A stretch of 64,000 nt of DNA. Source: Coprococcus_C hominis. GTDB lineage: Bacteria; Bacillota; Clostridia; Lachnospirales; Lachnospiraceae. Made by a program: the position numbers and the translations under genes. The notes below the pieces were generated by a model. That model was given only the letters and a program-made list of their open reading frames with translations, did no database searches and had not been told where the DNA came from. Shown here in pieces: positions 63,042-64,000 of the stretch. How positions within the stretch are numbered: position 1 is the first letter of the stretch; each line of letters begins with the position of its first letter. Location: the NCBI RefSeq assembly GCF_020687505.1, contig NZ_JAJEQT010000004.1. The stretch is one strand, 5' to 3'.

Positions 63042-63812
63042 ATGGACGTACAAAAAATGCAAAAGGAACTCGAACATTTATTAGCTGAAGTACACTGGAT
63101 ACAGCAAAAGCTAAAGAATCTACCAGAGGAAAACATATCTTGTGAACGCGACAAACAATACATTCGATGGTACTTAATATCTGAAGGGAAACGAAACTAT
63201 CTGCCACGCTCACAAGAGAAATTAGCCAATAAATTAATGCAGAAAAAATACTATCTCGCCCGTCTAAAAGATGATTTGGATGAAATTACATTTCTAAAAA
63301 AATGCTTGAAAATTGCACCACCACACACACGAAGAATTGACAAACTTCTATCTCCAGATTCTTCCTATCACAATCTTCTACTTTCAGCAGTTTTCAATGA
63401 TGAAGTTTCATGGTCAACAACCGACTATCAAAGATCCAATAACTATCCAGAAAAATTAATTCATAATACTTATGCGGGGATTCTGGTACGTTCCAAATCA
63501 GAAGTTCTTATTGCCAATGCCCTATTTTCAAAGCAAATTCCTTTTCGATATGAAGCATGTTTGCAACTTGGATCTCATACTGTCTATCCGGACTTCACGA
63601 TCCGACATCCTGTCACAAAGAAAATATATTATTGGGAGCACTTAGGAATGATGGGGGAGGAAGACTATCTCGACAATGCCTTAACGAAAATCCGACGTTA
63701 TTGCCGGAACAATATCTATCCTGACGGCAATTTGATTCTTACATATGAGTCGCTTCAAACGCCACTTGATTCTGAACTTGTCCTACATATCATCGAGCAC
63801 TACTTCTCGTAG
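63042..63812 (+). CDS. PD-(D/E)XK-like nuclease-fold protein of unknown function
   Basis: A 256-aa protein. The first 100 residues form a charged coiled-coil-like region. The second half has ILVRSKSEVLIANALFSKQI (Glu of SKSE, about residue 153), a YPDFTIRHP strand (Asp about 184) and YYWEHLGMMGEEDY (Glu about 199), ending in PDGNLILTYES. The order Glu, Asp, Glu fits a PD-(D/E)XK-type fold with E-x-L replacing E-x-K. Such solitary proteins are common in Lachnospiraceae and unassigned. SD GGAGG stands 6 nt before the ATG. The tandem repeat array begins directly after its stop. Confidence 0.6.
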   Translation: MDVQKMQKELEHLLAEVHWIQQKLKNLPEENISCERDKQYIRWYLISEGKRNYLPRSQEKLANKLMQKKYYLARLKDDLDEITFLKKCLKIAPPHTRRIDKLLSPDSSYHNLLLSAVFNDEVSWSTTDYQRSNNYPEKLIHNTYAGILVRSKSEVLIANALFSKQIPFRYEACLQLGSHTVYPDFTIRHPVTKKIYYWEHLGMMGEEDYLDNALTKIRRYCRNNIYPDGNLILTYESLQTPLDSELVLHIIEHYFS

Positions 63813-64000
63813 CTTCCGGTTGGGGAGTTTCTCTCGCTCTACCACTTTCTACCCAACCTGCTTGCTTCTCTGTAGCTTCCGGTTGGGGATTTTCTCCCGT
63901 TCCGCCATTTTCTACCCAACCTACTTGCTTCTCTTTACCTTCCGGTTGGGGATTTTCTCCCGCTCTGCCATTTTCTACCCAACCTGCTTGCTTCTCTTTA
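63813..64000. repeat. 62-63 bp hairpin tandem repeat, array 3, runs to the window end
   Basis: Three highly similar 63-bp units, TTGGGG blocks at 63820, 63883 and 63946. Core CTTCCGGTTGGGGATTTTCT ... CTACCCAACC, link TGCTTGCTTCTCT. It starts at the first base after the stop codon and probably continues past 64,000. Confidence 0.9.

Overview
The window reads as chromosome of a motile, low-GC Firmicute of the family Lachnospiraceae (Roseburia / Eubacterium rectale / Lachnospira type). This rests on the combined motility block (mbl-flhO-flhP-flgJ ... yvyF-flgM-flgN-flgK-flgL-fliW-csrA-flaG-fliD-fliS-flagellin), the clostridial ChW-repeat secreted protein, the intracellular cellobiose phosphorylase, strong AAGGAGG ribosome binding sites, and SAM-I riboswitch control of metK. 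The species cannot be named from the sequence alone. I saw no rRNA or tRNA gene.

Layout. Bases 1-24,150 are one long minus-strand motility region. Read in the direction of transcription it holds a DivIVA-like coiled-coil protein, a PAS/GAF sensor, MreB/Mbl, the rod proteins FlgF/FlgG, FlgJ, recD2, comF and yvyF. A terminator follows, then a sigma-D-like start, flgM, flgN, two tandem flgK genes, flgL, fliW, csrA, flaG, fliD, fliS and fliT-like. The main flagellin comes next under its own sigma-D promoter, followed by a 90-aa protein, a Maf-type flagellin glycosyltransferase and a second glycosyltransferase cut by the window edge. The flagellin leader carries a near-consensus CsrA hairpin, so the FliW-CsrA-flagellin control loop is visible in one place. 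A second motility locus (33,980-39,337) holds a longer flagellin, a FliS-like chaperone and a 1,093-aa protein.

Bases 24,400-33,900 are mostly housekeeping: a lipoprotein, metG, murA, pyrI/pyrB, a membrane protein, an unusual carbamoyltransferase homologue, metK with its SAM-I riboswitch, a VanZ protein and a HIT protein. Bases 39,680-45,615 carry cell-surface genes (ChW-repeat protein, G5-M23 peptidase, second VanZ) and an aldose epimerase.

Bases 45,800-51,300 are an accessory, partly decayed region: a candidate small RNA, a toxin-antitoxin-SecB-like chaperone (TAC) operon with its own promoter and operator, a frameshifted AbiH phage-defence gene, a truncated nuclease/transposase, and a capD-ugd chimera left by an in-frame deletion and since damaged by a frameshift and an amber codon. 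From 51,500 on, ordinary genes return: cellobiose phosphorylase, acyl carrier protein, a GGDEF-EAL protein with a degenerate GGDEF motif, and a PerR-type regulator with a PerR-like box. Then come degenerate SpoIIQ- and SpoIID-like proteins, a thiGH-thiE thiamine cluster with low-complexity insertions, and a PD-(D/E)XK-like protein. Three arrays of a 62-63 bp hairpin-forming tandem repeat sit behind the genes of this last part.
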